Shown in pieces: positions 1 to 12,910 of a stretch of 64,000 nucleotides of DNA. Both the position numbers and the translations under genes were made by a program. Position 1 is the stretch's first letter; each line of letters starts with the position of its first letter. Origin of the DNA: Ceriagrion tenellum (taxonomy: Eukaryota > Arthropoda > Insecta > Odonata > Coenagrionidae); assembly GCA_963169105.1 (NCBI GenBank), contig OY720632.1, forward strand, positions 53,291,136 through 53,355,135. The letters are read 5' to 3'. The notes beneath the pieces were generated by a model. The model made no database searches, was not told the origin of the DNA, and worked only from the letters and a program-made list of their open reading frames with translations.

Positions 1-829
1 CCCCTCCCCCAAACCGTCAACCTGCCGAAATCGTTTCCACTCGATGAAGGAGACACGCATCGACGCGACGGTGACGTCTAGCCGTCCCCCAGATGCATTG
101 GTCCGACAGAGTACAACACAAACTTAATGGACTTCACACTCAGTGAGGGGGTTCAAACTAATATACGAAATTCATTCTGCCTGATCTAGGATACGAATCC
201 AGACATCTCTTTGGAATTCACAGTATGAGAGGCTGTCTAAGTGGATTAACTGTTTATGAGTACTCTGCGCAGTATCGAGAGGCCATTGTTCGAATTTTTG
301 TACAACGAATTTCTGACTTTTGTGAAAAGTACATTACTCTCTTCAGAGGCATTTTTTTGGGTTTGTCGAAACAAGTGGCGTTACTCTCTATAATTTGACA
401 GTTTCAAAGTTCTCTTTGATAGCATTTCGAGAGGCATTAGAACCGAAGCGCTCACGTGTTCGAAAAAAGTCAATTGACTAATTATACAAATAACCAAAAA
501 CGGACGATTGTACTCCAAAATAAAGTGTAACATGCATTAAAATGAATATATATCATTTTCAATGCTCAATGTACTCCATTTTGTTCAATTCTTAAAACCG
601 AAGTGCTTTCCCAAAGACGCTTAGTTCGTAATGATCATTTTATCATTTTCAAACTTGATGATGTTTATTCAATCTAATTATGCATTTCATTCTGCGGTAA
701 AAATTATTTATTTCTTAACTGGCATTTGATTTGCATTGCATATTTAATTGATTAATATTTCGATTAGTTTACTGGTTCAATGGATATCGAGCCTTCGGAA
801 GAGCCATACAAGGATGTGAGTGTCCCCAT
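1..829. other. Intronic DNA, mostly AT-rich
   Basis: The first ~110 bases are GC-rich, followed by AT-rich sequence without a convincing coding frame. A TGATTAAT sequence (Exd-Hox heterodimer type) lies at 749-756. Nothing else is recognised. Confidence 0.5.
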
Positions 830-1260
830 GCACACTTTACTCCTCTCCGAAGGTGGATCGACCCACAAACCATATGCTCAGCGACCCTTTCCTCGATCTG
901 CAGCCCCTCTGCCCCCGCACTCCAAATTCAATAGAAGGCACACTTTATTTTTCCGCCTCCTTGCTCCTCTCCTGCGAACCCCATTATGCCCACGAACTAC
1001 AAACAAGCATTTCATTGTCCGCAAAATTCGAATCTTGCGCTGCCTCGAGACGAACTTACTCCTCCGTCCGCTTTTGCAGCCTCCTGACCGTGGATACGGT
1101 CTTCGCAATCCATTAACCACAGAAATGTTTCGGATGCGCAAAAAAAAGCTGGGGTGAGCGGAGAAGATGGGCGATAGAAGGAGTCGACGGGAGGAGAATG
1201 AAATGCTGCGTTGGGAAGGAATTGAAATGCAACTGAGACTGAGAAACACGGAGTAAATGA
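830..1260. other. GC-rich non-coding island
   Basis: Pyrimidine-rich plus strand to about 1110, then purine-rich. Overlapping open frames on both strands are Ser/Arg/Pro-rich and show no domain; they are composition effects. Possible cis-regulatory DNA inside the Ubx intron. Confidence 0.35.
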
Positions 1261-2260
1261 AGAGAGGGATCGTGGGAATTCAACAAATCCATCGGATGGC
1301 GAGTCCTTATTAAATATATTAATTGAACAGCGGAAAATTAACCGCTCACAGTGGTAATATGGCTACATATTAAATGAAAACATAAACGAACGGAACTTAC
1401 AAATTTGTTAGCCATATATCGCCTCTAACTGTAAGCGTTCTAAAAAAGAAATGCCTTAAGGGGCTGAGTCAGATCCCCTGAGATACTCCAAACAGTTCCC
1501 TTTTTAAGCTTCTATGAGAATCAAAATCATTTTAGACAAGAGTTAACTCACCTCTCACCAACAATCCTCTCCTTGTCGATATCGGAAGTTATGACCCAAA
1601 CCCCCGTTCATCATCATCTTCCCTAGACTATAATTTCCATTACTACTCTCCTTCGAAAGGTATCTGACCCCATTAGATATTTTGCATTAAAAATTCTCTT
1701 TCAAAAGTCTCTATCCGGTTAGCCGTGCCAGTAAGGAATTCTTATGCCATCAACACACCTAAATTCATTTCATCCAAGTAGTTCCTCAGTCAAGGTGAAA
1801 ATAATATGCACGCAGACTATGATACGATGTTTAATAATCGGCAAATATAAAACTGTGCTATGTTCTAAAAATAACTATGATGTAACCATGTAGGAAAAAG
1901 GTGTCCTACGATCGTTGATCATATCAGTAAATACAAAAAAACTATCCCAATTATTGCATAGTCCTTATGATGAGGGCTATAAGAATTTTCAACAACTAGA
2001 ATTGTATTCAGCATTTGAGTATTGAAAACTATACTACTCCTTTTGTCTGGCTAAGTATCCTTCCCTGCAATCTTTTATCGTGACGAAAGATGAGATAGCT
2101 TTTTGTAAAATTGCTGGAGGCAACAAAACCAACGCCAGTAAATGTATCACGTAACTCAAGAAATATATCAGCTATGTGTATTCATAAAATAAACTCATTC
2201 TTGAGGCACTTAAGGGCTGTTTGGTCGAGAGCCGTATATATGTATAGTCGAGAGGCTGTG
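1261..2260. other. AT-rich intronic DNA without features
   Basis: No coding frame of note, no RNA gene, and no repeat structure seen. Confidence 0.5.
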
Positions 2261-2269
2261 ATGGAGCTG

Positions 2270-2800
2270 GGATTTTGCTTGAGATGCTCCCTGCGCCCTT
2301 TGGCCTTCCTCCGTACTCGTCCCCTTCCCAGACATCACCCCCCACCCCATGCAGAATAAGCTCCGCAGGGACAACTTCCCTTTCAGACACCCACTCTGCT
2401 CACATTGGGAACCCTTTCTCACAAGCCCCAAAAAAATCATCTCCAAGCTCTCTCTCTCTCTCCCCCGCTTTGGCTTGTCCCTTTTTCTCTCTCTCTCTCT
2501 CCCTGCGTCCTTCTCTCCCCCGCGTTGTCTCCCTTCCCTCCTCCTCTTCAACCCTTCCATGTCTTCCTCCCGCCCCCTCCCCCCTTGGGTCCCAACCCCT
2601 TCGCCCCGCCCCCTCCCTCTGCCCTCTCTCCTTCCGCGGAACATCCATTCCGAGCTTTCAGGGATGTCAGCAATGTATCACAGAGCTGTTGCCGGTCGCC
2701 ATAGACGGCGTGGATATATGGAGGAGCGGCGAGGAGCAAGAGGAGGGAGGAAGAGAATGGGAGAGAGAGAGCAGAGCGGGACAGAAAGGGTTGAAGGGGA
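2270..2800. other. Polypyrimidine-then-polypurine island
   Basis: From about 2430 to 2640 the plus strand is almost entirely C/T with CTCTCTCTCT runs. From about 2710 to 2830 it switches to G/A-rich sequence. The long frames on both strands here (up to 204 codons) read as SLSLSL or RERERE repeats and are not genes. It is a candidate GAGA-type regulatory element or triplex-prone DNA. Confidence 0.45.
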
Positions 2801-2829
2801 CGGCCAGCGTTTCAAGGGGATCGCGGATT

Positions 2830-3495
2830 TTAAGGGAATTTCTGAGAATCACGAACTTGAAGCAAAGATATAGAATGGAAATAAAATAACTGAGAGTTGG
2901 AGAAAGGCTGTATACATCAGAATTCTCTCCCAAAGTGGGGACAATTAGATTCCAGAATGGGGATATTCTTTCACAGACGAGATTTGTTTTACATTTCTTG
3001 ATTTGTCGTAACGATGAAGACTTTCAGGTCACGCGTATCGAAAACTGACGTAATACAATTTTATATGAGCTGTAGCGTAGTCCTTCCTCGGAGTTTTTAG
3101 GGCTACGCTAGGGTTTTTAGGGTTTTAAGGACTACGCTAAATACAAACTTCACCTGTTCTAAATGAGTGAATTAAACACACCTCGGTGCTTGAAATTAGG
3201 TGAGGTTTTCTTCACATCATAAATCGTCATTGAGGATAATTAATGAATGTGATACAAATTTACTAACAATGTTCATGTTCAATGAGTTAATCTTGCGAAT
3301 GATATGTTGTTTACGCATAATGAATAATGAGAAGCAGAACTGCTGGTTCCATTTGGTCATTTGATCTTCGTATATCTATGTTTTTTTTTTAAGATCATAT
3401 CATTCGGGGTAGAAAACTACTAGTAGGCCCCTCTATTGAATAAAAATAAGAGGATGGGCACGGAAAGAGGCCCTCGCAAAGGATTATGGTCGAAT
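2830..3495. other. AT-rich intronic DNA with a small inverted repeat
   Basis: No gene is seen. It contains the inverted repeat at 3073-3139, described separately. Confidence 0.5.
3073..3139. repeat. 13-bp inverted repeat enclosing TTTTTAGGG repeats
   Basis: TAGCGTAGTCCTT at 3073-3085 is repeated exactly in inverted orientation at 3127-3139. The 41-base interior holds GTTTTTAGGG twice plus GGGTTTT, and a further GCTACGCTA. This is a local fold-back or slipped duplication. Confidence 0.8.
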
Positions 3496-3499
3496 GGAA

Positions 3500-4570
3500 T
3501 ACAAACATTCTCGCATGCACAAATCCTTGAATAGCCGTCTCCTCATCCCACGCCCATCTAACCCTTCTCTTCCTCCAAACTCCTTCCCGCCCTCCACCGT
3601 CGAGAGGTGCCCTCACTTCCTTCCTCCACACCGACAACCTCCCTCCCATCCCTCCCCGCTCCCTCCTCCGACGCCTCCTCCGCTTTTACCGCGCCTTCCT
3701 TCTCTCCGCCACCTCCTCCTACTGCGACGGAGATACGCGGCTAACTTTCCGGTTTCCGGAAGATATATTACAACTAAACAGCTAACATTACTTTCAGCGC
3801 ACTTTGTCATCAGAGATGACAGAATTATTCTCCTCGTATACGTCCCAAATCGATTTTCCTCTCCTCACCCTTCTCCGCGTCCTCTAAGGTACCGTAAAAA
3901 AAGGATGAGACGGAGGAGGGAATGAGTGAAAGGACGAGGACCGCCTTGCTTGTCCATTTATTTGCTTGCCCCTTCGCGACCCCCGAAAAAAAGGGCTGGG
4001 TGATTTTTCGGGCGGGTGCCTCCGACCTTCCTCTCATTCTGAATCAGAGCAATCGAGGGATTAAACGATGAGAATAGAGCGGAGAGAAAGGAGCATATGA
4101 GTGGGAAAAGGAAAGGAGAATCATCTCTACTCCGGATGACCCCCGTTGTTTTACTCCCATGGTGATGCGTCATCCGCACCCTGCAAATATAAAACGGGCA
4201 ATCGTTTCATCGCTTAAGTCCGCATCGCAAAGTATCACCGTCGTCGTCTCTCTCTTCGTATCCTTTCTCTCCCATTCTTCTTCTCCTCGTGATTTCTCCG
4301 GAATCGCTCCGAAGAAGCCGTCCCTCTAAACCTAGGCGTTTCCCTCTCATCTCCCGCGAGGCGACGACGCATCCGAAACAAACAATTTTCCCTCTCCCCC
4401 CCTCCCCTTAAGAGCCTCCCATCCTCTCTTCGCACATTCCGACCATTCTTTCCCCCTAACTGCGCCGGATGGAGCATTTTGTTTCCACAGGGGCTTTGTG
4501 CGGAGGTGGAGTATATTACGACAGGTTTTATTCCACTTCCCCGACGAGGGGATGCGACCAAGCAGGTTAG
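3500..4570. other. GC-rich non-coding island
   Basis: C/T-rich plus strand at 3540-3720 and 4240-4450, with G/A-rich sequence between. Frames are Arg/Ser/Pro-rich without domains. A short motif cluster CCCTGCAAATATAAAACGGG sits at about 4180-4200 and includes an octamer-half (TGCAAAT) and a TATAAAA. Its role is unknown. Confidence 0.35.
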
Positions 4571-4810
4571 AGGTAAATGGAGGCAATAGCGAGTAACTAA
4601 AGAAACCCAGCACCTACAATGTGCACCCCACTCACGATTTATATACTTCCATTACCCGGCAGACTTAGAGGTGTACGCTCGCCCAACACTTTTACTCTCT
4701 GCCGAGAACATTTGAAAGAGAGATTTCGAAGAATTTCTCTGCGGGAGCAATGTGAGATGTTTGTTGAATAGGTCGCACCTTAAAACACGAATTATAAAGG
4801 GACAAAATAA

Positions 4811-4984
4811 TGAAAACAACAATTACACTTTTTCACAGGTTTTCAATGGCAATAACGACCCATTTCAACTCACCGAGTCATCATCAAGCACTAGACCTGG
4901 TTCAGAATCAGATGATGACTTTGTCAGTTGAAATCGTCGTAATTGCTGTTGAAAACCTGTGGAAAAGTGAGATTGCTGTTATCA
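4811..4984. mobile_element. Fold-back (MITE-like) element, copy A
   Basis: Left arm 4811-4885 and right arm 4911-4984 are imperfect inverted copies, about 74 bp each at roughly 80-85% identity. Shared blocks include CACAGGTTTTCAA, ATTTCAACT and GTCATCATC. A 25-base spacer separates them. It has no coding capacity. Its layout resembles the fold-backs at 22368 and 47961, with GATGATGAC and GTTGAAAtCGTCGT in the inner right arm, but sequence relatedness to those two is only suggestive. Confidence 0.75.
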
Positions 4985-5860
4985 CCATGACAAAATTTCA
5001 CTATTTTACTTCTGAATCTGTTGAACTTAAAGAAACAACATTGTTTATCCGTCCGAACCCTTAGTTTGCTCTAATTCTGTACTTAATTCGAAATTCCTCC
5101 AATCGGCTATATGTTCGAATTTTCCGAAGTATTGTAATAAATAATGGTGTACAAACAAATGCGACCGCAGGTTTACCCGACGATTTACCTAAAATCTGCG
5201 AAAAGGAGAGTTGTGTCCACCTATCAATCGCTCCGTCCCCTTAAGAAGCTTTACACAACACCTCTACCGAGCAAGTTTTCGTGCGGCAATATCACCTTCA
5301 GTTATTTCATTATTTCAATCTCCTCAAGAGTTTCACTTCGTGATCGTATCATCAATTTGAAGCATAAAATCCACACCTTCCGGTGTGCTACTTAATAACT
5401 AGTAACAGAAACATGAAGAGTTTACCGCACCCTCAGGCCAGCCACGGGTTTCCGACGCAGTTTATAAGTTCGCTCGGGATTTCTAGATCAGATATTCCAA
5501 CGGGACGACGAGACGATAAGGTCAAGGGAGGTCGCGGATGTGCACATGCATGCAAACGGGCGCTTCGTTAAGGAATGGGGTCTAACCGTCTTTTGGTCTC
5601 CTCGTCGTTTCTCAGTTGGAACGAGTGGACCTCACAGCATCAACTGTAGTCCCATGGACCGGAGCCGCATCACCGAGCCCTTTCATTCGAGGCGAATAAA
5701 AAAAAATATACAGCGACGAAAATAAAAGGAAACCGAAATATAAAGCCGCGTGGGTCCTGTGTCTTTGTCACAAGCGAGTGAGCAATGATAAACGACTTTT
5801 GAATTGAAATATTTTCTGGGCCTGGCGATTGGGAGAGAATGGAATGAGAGGGAAGAAGAC
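4985..5860. other. Intronic DNA, mixed composition
   Basis: Short frames of 60-84 codons show no recognisable domain. Nothing supports a gene. Confidence 0.45.
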
Positions 5861-7830
5861 TAGGGAGAGAGGGAGAGAATAAAAAGAGATTAGACCTCGA
5901 ATGTAGAGGGTTGAAGTTAGGATGGAGGGGATGGGGAATTTTGTGAGGAAGGCGGTGTTGCGACTAGGCGGGTGGTTGCAAGAGGGAGGGGAGGAAGAGT
6001 GGGAGCAAGCAAAGTGTGGCGTCGGAATGGACGGCAGAATGAGGAATGAAGTCGGCTATACCCTGAAGAAATTGAGAGTGAGGAAAAGAGAATGGACGGA
6101 GTTCTTGGGGCAGATTGGAGAAGTTGGGCTGAGGTGGCTGGGGGCGAGGCGAAGGGGGAGGAGTTGCGAGGAGGGGGGGCGCAGAGAGAGCAAGGCTGTC
6201 TCCGTAACACACGTTCAAGCGGGCTTCGGTGGTGTTGCGGGGGCGGGTGAAAGACGGACGGTCCACACCGTGGGCCGGAGGAGAAAGGAGATCGGAGAAA
6301 TCCGGGAGGAGGGATCGGAGGGAGAGAGCGAAAGCGGTTCCCCGAGCACGTGGTAGAGTGTCCGCCGGCGGGGAGGATCAAGGGATGAAAGGGTTGGAAT
6401 GAAATGGAGTCGGGCGGGAGGGTGATGATGACCTTATGGGGCCGTGGGGTGATGAGGTGGGGAGGGGAGGAAATGCCGACCGATAGCTTACTTAAATGCT
6501 TTATGGCCGCACCCAGCACGAGCGCCACTAATCTCTATATCGAGAGCCCCAAAGGATGTTTCGATTCATGTGTCTCGGAAGCTTCCCCTTCGGAGTGCAC
6601 GAGGCGCTCACCTTCGGAGATCGCAGTCGCCTCCGCGCTCCACACACCCTCCAAACCAACCGTCTCACTCTTTCAGAAGCGAGCTAGCCGCCCTCGGCCG
6701 CAAGGGCTCGCCGTTTTTTAAATATTTTATGGGACGCCTCGCATTCATATCTCCGCGACTTCTATGCAGTCTGTCAGACAAAAAAATAGATTCATAGAGG
6801 TTTGGTTTCACTCGGATTTAGCAAAGATTCAGGCCGATTCTGTCCAATTATTTCTCAATCAGCGAGGCAAACACCCACCGCAAGGGCCTACCCTCAAGGT
6901 TCTTAATTATAAGCATGCGGGTTTATACCGCTCAACCTCCAATTACGCCTACCATTGCGATTGATAATAATTCCGGAAAGAAGTACCAAGGATTCAGTTA
7001 CATTAAAATATTTCACAAGTTTTCAACGAGTCTAATGAAGCTGTGATAAAGCCTATCGCCTATTACGGAAAAGTATATACGCTTGGCCGAGAGATTTTTT
7101 GTGGCCTTTTAGCTTTCTCATCGCACTCTCTCCCTCCTATCACTACCGCACAAAACTCACATCACAAACAGAAAAGAGAAGGACCAGAGCTGAACTTAGT
7201 CGTAGAGAGGAAACCGACGCGGGACGGATTTTTCGAAATCCTAAGGAGGGCGGCAAAACCCATAAGAATACCAACCGGATCCTCCTCAATCCAAGCAGAG
7301 TGCCGTAAGCGAACTAGTAATATTCGAATTCACTCTGAGAGGGTGGAAGTCAATTGAACGGATGGGACAATGAATTACCGGGTGAGGAATGACTGGGCCA
7401 TTGGGCACACCGTGTATTTGCCGTTTGCAGCCTCACACTGAAGCAACTCACATCCCTTACCGAAACGCGACACCGTTTCCTACCACTCAGGGCTGAGAGT
7501 AAAACTCTCCTCTCCTCAGTCCCCCCTCTTACACCCGTCCGTTGCAAAACATCCCCTTCCCCTACCTCCCCTCACGCTTCCGCACCCCACCCCTCTCCAT
7601 CCGGTAGACCTTGTACACTTTTCCGCCCTCAGGGGTTGAATAAACCCACCGCAGGAGGGCGTCCCGATTGTTCAAGGGTTCCTGTCTCGAGGATCGGAAC
7701 GAAATGATTGCCAAAGGTTTCCGTGAGGGGGCACGAGGGGACGAGAGGGGGTAGGTGGTTGGAGAGGCCCTTGACGGCTATTTAGACCCGGGGCTCACTC
7801 TATCGGACGAGGGTGAAACCTTCTACTTGA
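5861..7830. other. GC-rich islands (5.86-6.72 kb and 7.35-7.83 kb)
   Basis: 5880-6360 is extremely purine-rich on the plus strand (GGGAGGGGAGG type), 6360-6720 is GC-rich mixed, and 7500-7650 is pyrimidine-rich. The longest frame (203 codons, minus, 5917-6528) is Pro/Ser/His low complexity. Candidate regulatory DNA; not coding. Confidence 0.4.
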
Positions 7831-8469
7831 GGCTAGATCCCATCACATTTAAATTGGCATAATGTTTGGTTCTGGTTTCGAACTACTCGAGCTATTCTCC
7901 AAGTAATCGTTCTTACACTTCTAATTTTTTATGTACATTTCTTTAATGAAAGATAAGAATGAAGTTCTATTGTTGATGAGAATATTAAATAATATGACTA
8001 CGATACATTACCGCTTAAAAGAAAAGTATGGCCGCTCGTTGCTTATATGTCTTTTTGATTTTTCTCCGTTCTAAAATTATATACCCTACCAATCATGATT
8101 CCGTATCGTATACGGCCATAGTTAAACTAACTCTGTCATTTTCATCTAAATTGTCGATTTTTCCTGGAATCCATAGGTCACGTTGCGAAAGGCAGTTTAC
8201 AATAGCCAAATGGTCTTGAGGGAAAGTAATATTAACTTATAAACATATTCAATCTTCCGTACATTACAGAAGTATTGTCTGTATTCATGCATGTTCAAAG
8301 AATATAATCGAGGGATAGAAGACGGGAAGTAATAGCCCAGTACATTGAGGCTTGTTTCAGGAATTTATTTAAGTAATGAAAAATGAAAATAATGCAAAAT
8401 AAAAGTTATCGCCCATTCATTTAATTTTCGCATCTGGCTTGTGAAACCATAACATCATAAACGGAAGAA
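7831..8469. other. AT-rich intronic DNA without features
   Basis: No gene, RNA or repeat was recognised. Confidence 0.5.
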
Positions 8470-9180
8470 CACTAGTTCTCGCGACTACAATGCCGAGGGA
8501 ACGAAAAGATTCATATCCAAGTGTTCTCAATCACTTTCCTACCGCCGCTTAAGCGCGGAATCAATGTACACGCGAAATCCACGGCTCACACTGCAGTAAC
8601 GTGGGCACCGCGCACGTCCACTCCCCTCGTGCGCGGCCGAAAAAAGCTACATCGTACATTCCCACGCAACCACTGAACCCCCAAGACCCCCACATAGAAT
8701 CAGAAGGGAAAAAAACTAGCATCACCCCATTAAAATACCCGATCGCCTCCCGAGGCAATAAATGTAAAGCGAGATCCATTATCCCGAAGAAAAGACACGA
8801 ATCGCGTTAATCCCGTCAGTCAATGGCGCTATTTTTTCCTCGTCCGCGCAAGTCTGTTCTCTTTTTTTGCCCCAGAACAAATTTGGATGAACAAAAAAAC
8901 AAGGAGGAAGAGGAGAGCGGAATAATGGAGCAACTCGGCGCGCGTGAAAGAACGCACGACGGCCGAAATAAAAAGCAGTGCCGTGTCAACACGGGTCTCA
9001 CAAACACAGGCACTCACTCGCGAGCCAAAATAAAACAAGTTGGATGGAATGGCGCTACGGAGTTGGATTAGAGAGGAAGAGGATGATGGCGAAGAAGTGA
9101 GGACGGATAGAAGGAAGGAAACTAGGAAGGCCACGAAAAAGGCAGAGTCGGGAGGAAATGAGGTTGATAGTGAGTAAATA
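8470..9180. other. GC-rich non-coding island
   Basis: Mixed CpG-containing sequence with several 60-100-codon frames on both strands, none with a recognisable family. Possible regulatory DNA. Confidence 0.35.
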
Positions 9181-9489
9181 CGTATAGTCCTAGCAAGAGT
9201 TCCCCTGCGTTGGGCAGAGGACGAGTTTGAGGCATGGGAGAAATTTTTCGTTAGAGAACTTTTGCAAATTCTGTCAAGCGGAGGAGAAAGGTTATTTAAT
9301 GTAGAGGGTCAATCTGAAAACCTAACTACATGCTGCCAATAGAAGCTCTGGGAGAGGTGGGATTACTCAATACAACCTGTCGTCCTATTTCGACTCATCG
9401 GACTATTAGATTTCAACTTATGGTCACAGGTATAGTCATAACGATTCAACCACTTGCCATACAAGTACGTGCCTCGAGCTTTTTTCAGG
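9181..9489. other. Intronic DNA without features
   Basis: Mixed composition between two GC islands. Nothing recognised. Confidence 0.5.
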
Positions 9490-10480
9490 AAGTAGTTTAA
9501 TTTTCCTGCCTCACTCTCTCTATCTCCCTCGTTGCTTTTCTCTCACCCTCTGTCCTTTCCCATCACCCTCTCTACTTCTACCTCCCTTCCTTGCCGCGCA
9601 GGACTGCGTCAGAAATTTTTGCGGGTGCTACATGGGTGAATGGAGTAAAGGAAAAGAATATACATTGGAGGAAATAGAGAGAGGTGCAGTTAGAGGGGAG
9701 GAAGGTAGGGAAATGGGGAGAGAAACGGAATTAAAGGATTGGGGGGAGATTGGATGTGATGCCATCCGCGTGGGCAGTGTCGCGCGATGCAAGTTGAAGA
9801 GAGCCGAAAGAGAGCGAGATGAGGTTGGTGTGCGTTAATTTCGGGCATGGTGGGCGTGGTGGTGAGGGTGAAGGGAGGGGGGGGGTGCGTGAGGTGAGGG
9901 TTAGGCGAGGGGATAAAATACATTCGCAATCCGTCATATGGACAGTGGAGGGGAGGGGCCTTGGACTCTCTCTCTCTCTCTCCCTCGCCACTGTGGGAGA
10001 GATGTCGGAAGGGGTGGCGAGGGTGGAAGGAAAAGCTGGTCTCGTAGTAGGACGAGGTGAGGGAGAGAACGGGAGTGGAGGGCTTTACATTGGGGGAAGG
10101 GTAAAAGAATCTCCCGCCGGGAGACCGGGTAGTGCCGGGAAGTTTGGAAATTGCGTGGCGTGGGGCCCGCGGGAGAGGGGTGTTTCGGGTGGAGGAGGGT
10201 GAGAGGGCTATAGGGAAATGGGACTGCGATGTGGGTGGAGGATGTGCAATGTATGCAGGAGGTAGGTGGGTTGAGGGGAAGAAGGCAAAGGGAGGTGGGT
10301 GTCCGCTTAGGAGTTGGCATTGAGGGGAGGGAGCACCAGCTGGTAATGACCACTCGGAACACAATGCGCGGCAGCTCAGTTGAGCCGTGCAGACGCACTC
10401 ACTTCGGCAGCTCGCGTTTGCGAGTGCGTGTCACGCGACACGACTGGGGATTTCAGGCCGTGAAGCCATCTTGCTAGTAC
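9490..10480. other. Purine-rich island
   Basis: 9490-9590 is C/T-rich. 9630-10340 is almost continuously G/A-rich on the plus strand, with a G9-type run near 9880 and a CTCTCTCTCTCTCTCTCC tract near 9966-9983. The 224-codon minus frame at 9690-10364 is a Pro/Ser/His reading of this skew, not a gene. Possible GAGA-factor or Polycomb-type element. Confidence 0.4.
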
Positions 10481-12059
10481 TCCCGAAATAGAGGCCTCTT
10501 TTCCATTGATAACTGAAGAAGTGACTCAGTTCTTATTATTAATTATTCTGAATACACACTCAGGCGCAAAAATAAACGTCTCCCACCCAGGCATGCGTAA
10601 AAAATGAAATGCCATATAGGAGGAAAACCATTCTTTTCCACCCTATACCTCCATTAAGGGGTTTGATTAATGTTTTCGCGAATGGAAGCCTGGGAGTCCA
10701 TTAAAATGAAACATAATTACTTAATTGGACATTGATATTATAAAATGGGACTTTCCATGTAAAAAACTGAATGGAGAATTTGCAAAACGCGGTTATTACT
10801 CGGAGCAAATTGATATAACTATTAATTGCATTTCTGGTAATATTTTCTCACCGCAATAATGAAGTTAAAAACAGTAAATCATCGCTTATAAGTAAATTAT
10901 TAGCATCAATTACCTACATTTCACCAGAGGAACTACCTTATAATTGATTGTCGCAAAAGTCAATTAAATAGATGGCTATTATTTGCCGAACTCTATTAGC
11001 TCTCATTCCAAATTACAGGGCGACATTATTACACGCACACACAGAGTGAGAAAAGCATTAAAGAACATCGACATATCATCCTTGCCGCCGTAAATTCTCC
11101 ACTTTGGTATAATATGGTGGTTATGGGTCATTTACTTGCTCATAAAAATGCATTAAACCCATGAAAACCATTAAGTTTCTGCCGCAAAAAAATTGGTTAT
11201 TTGAACCGGGGACACGTATTCTTGTGTCCTTTTTTATAAACTGAGGTGAGAACCGATAAATTTTAATGACGTAGTTATTCCTGAGAGCTCTGTGGCGCTT
11301 AAGTGCTTTTTAAAACTTCCCTTGGGATTTGATTTTTTATCACGTAACGTTAGAAAAAAAGAGAGGATGAATTGCCAGATCTTACGTATTATCTTGTTAA
11401 TTCTCGATCAGGTTATGCCCAACAAACCCCACTACATCAACAAAACAAGACTTTCTTTCCACTTCATAAAACCTCAATCAGCGAGCTTTGATAATCAGTT
11501 TGGTACATTAATTTAATGCATAACTAATTTATCTTGATTGCTGTTGCATGAAAATAATTATTGAGGAATAGTTGTTTACATGATTTTTAAAATCGGCCCT
11601 GGCCACATCAATTTTGCTACATGATTATATACAGGATAAAGTTACACGAATCAAAAAAATTAAGAGCAAAAAAACGCTGTGCTGTATCTCTCACTTAATT
11701 ATGATCGTGGATATTCATAATACCCTTATAAAACGTCAATTATACTATCAAAACAGCTGTCAATTATACAGTAGACGCTCATGAATTTGAAAAGTTCAAG
11801 ATGACTTGACATGAATTCGAATTTCCCATTCTATTATACGCATTTCATCAATTAATTTTTTAGATCCATTCGCAACATTTCCGGTAGCTTCTTCCTTTTT
11901 CATATCTCACCGATCATTAGTTATACAGAATTGTTCCCCACAAATGGCATGCATGGCTCCTCTATTAAGCATCCTGTTTCTAAATTGAACCAAGTTTCAA
12001 TCAGAAAAAAAATCACGGCCCACAGAAAAAGCCACCAAATGAGATATGATAACCTAAAA
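10481..12059. other. AT-rich intronic DNA with a TGATTAAT site
   Basis: No coding frame is supported. TGATTAAT (Exd-Hox type) lies at 10664-10671. AATTA-type homeodomain cores are frequent but expected at this AT content. Confidence 0.45.
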
Positions 12060-12910
12060 TTGCCTCGACGGAGTTGGATGGTGAAATCTCTTGCCGCGCC
12101 TTCGGCACCCGGCGCTATAGCGCGCAAAGAGCGAGCAGTGAGCACGCGGGATTCCGAGAGAGGGGGAGAAGGATTGAAAGATAGGGACCCCAACCTCAGC
12201 GACCGCAAATTAAGCCCCTCGGCCATCCCATTCAATTAAACCCCGCCTCCCTCCCCCCAAGAGATAGAGAGAGAGAGAGAGCCAGCTTTTCAGCGGGAGA
12301 CAAACAGCTGAGTGGCGACGGTGGTGGGCCTCGTCGTAACGATCCACCCCCGCGGGGGCCCGGGGAACTGGCAGAAGAGTGTAAAAGGGGGGGGGGTTGG
12401 GTGGGTGGAGTGAGCTACTGGGGACAGAAGAGGGTAGGGATGGGACGGGAGGGTAGGAAGGGCATAGCATGGGCAAGAGGACCGTTGCAAGGGACTTCCC
12501 ATTCCTCCTATAAACTGCTCCAGCTTTTCACTCCATTTCACATGATTCGCGGAAGACGGATATCGCGAGGGTCGGGTGACGTGGTGATGTGTCGAGGAAA
12601 GGCAAGCAGGGTGGGCACACCCTCCTTCGGTCACCGCCAAGAGCACCCACCCGACTTTCCGCTTTCTTATCCTTCTCACCGAACGCCACGCCTCGTCTTC
12701 CCCCTCTCCCCCCCACGCTCGCCCTTAACTCGTTCCTCGTAGTCTCACTACACTCCCTCACCAATCTTTGACCTCACGCCGCACCCCAGTATTTCTTCCT
12801 CGGCCTCTTAACGTTTGGCGTGCAATCCCTCAAGCGAATAGCCCTTGCTCCCTCTCTCTCTGGCCGTTTAGCGCTCTGGGATGTACCGGGAAGCTGCTCA
12901 TTTGAACGGA
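12060..12910. other. GC-rich island with GA tract
   Basis: Includes a GAGATAGAGAGAGAGAGAGAG tract at about 12261-12281, a run of ten G near 12388, and C/T-rich DNA at 12640-12860. The frames are low complexity. Candidate regulatory DNA. Confidence 0.4.

Noticed and set aside
5917..6528. 203-codon minus-strand frame
   Set aside because: Low-complexity Pro/Ser reading of a purine-rich plus strand.
9690..10364. 224-codon minus-strand frame
   Set aside because: The complement of a long purine tract gives a Pro/Ser/His-rich reading. No domain, no codon structure.
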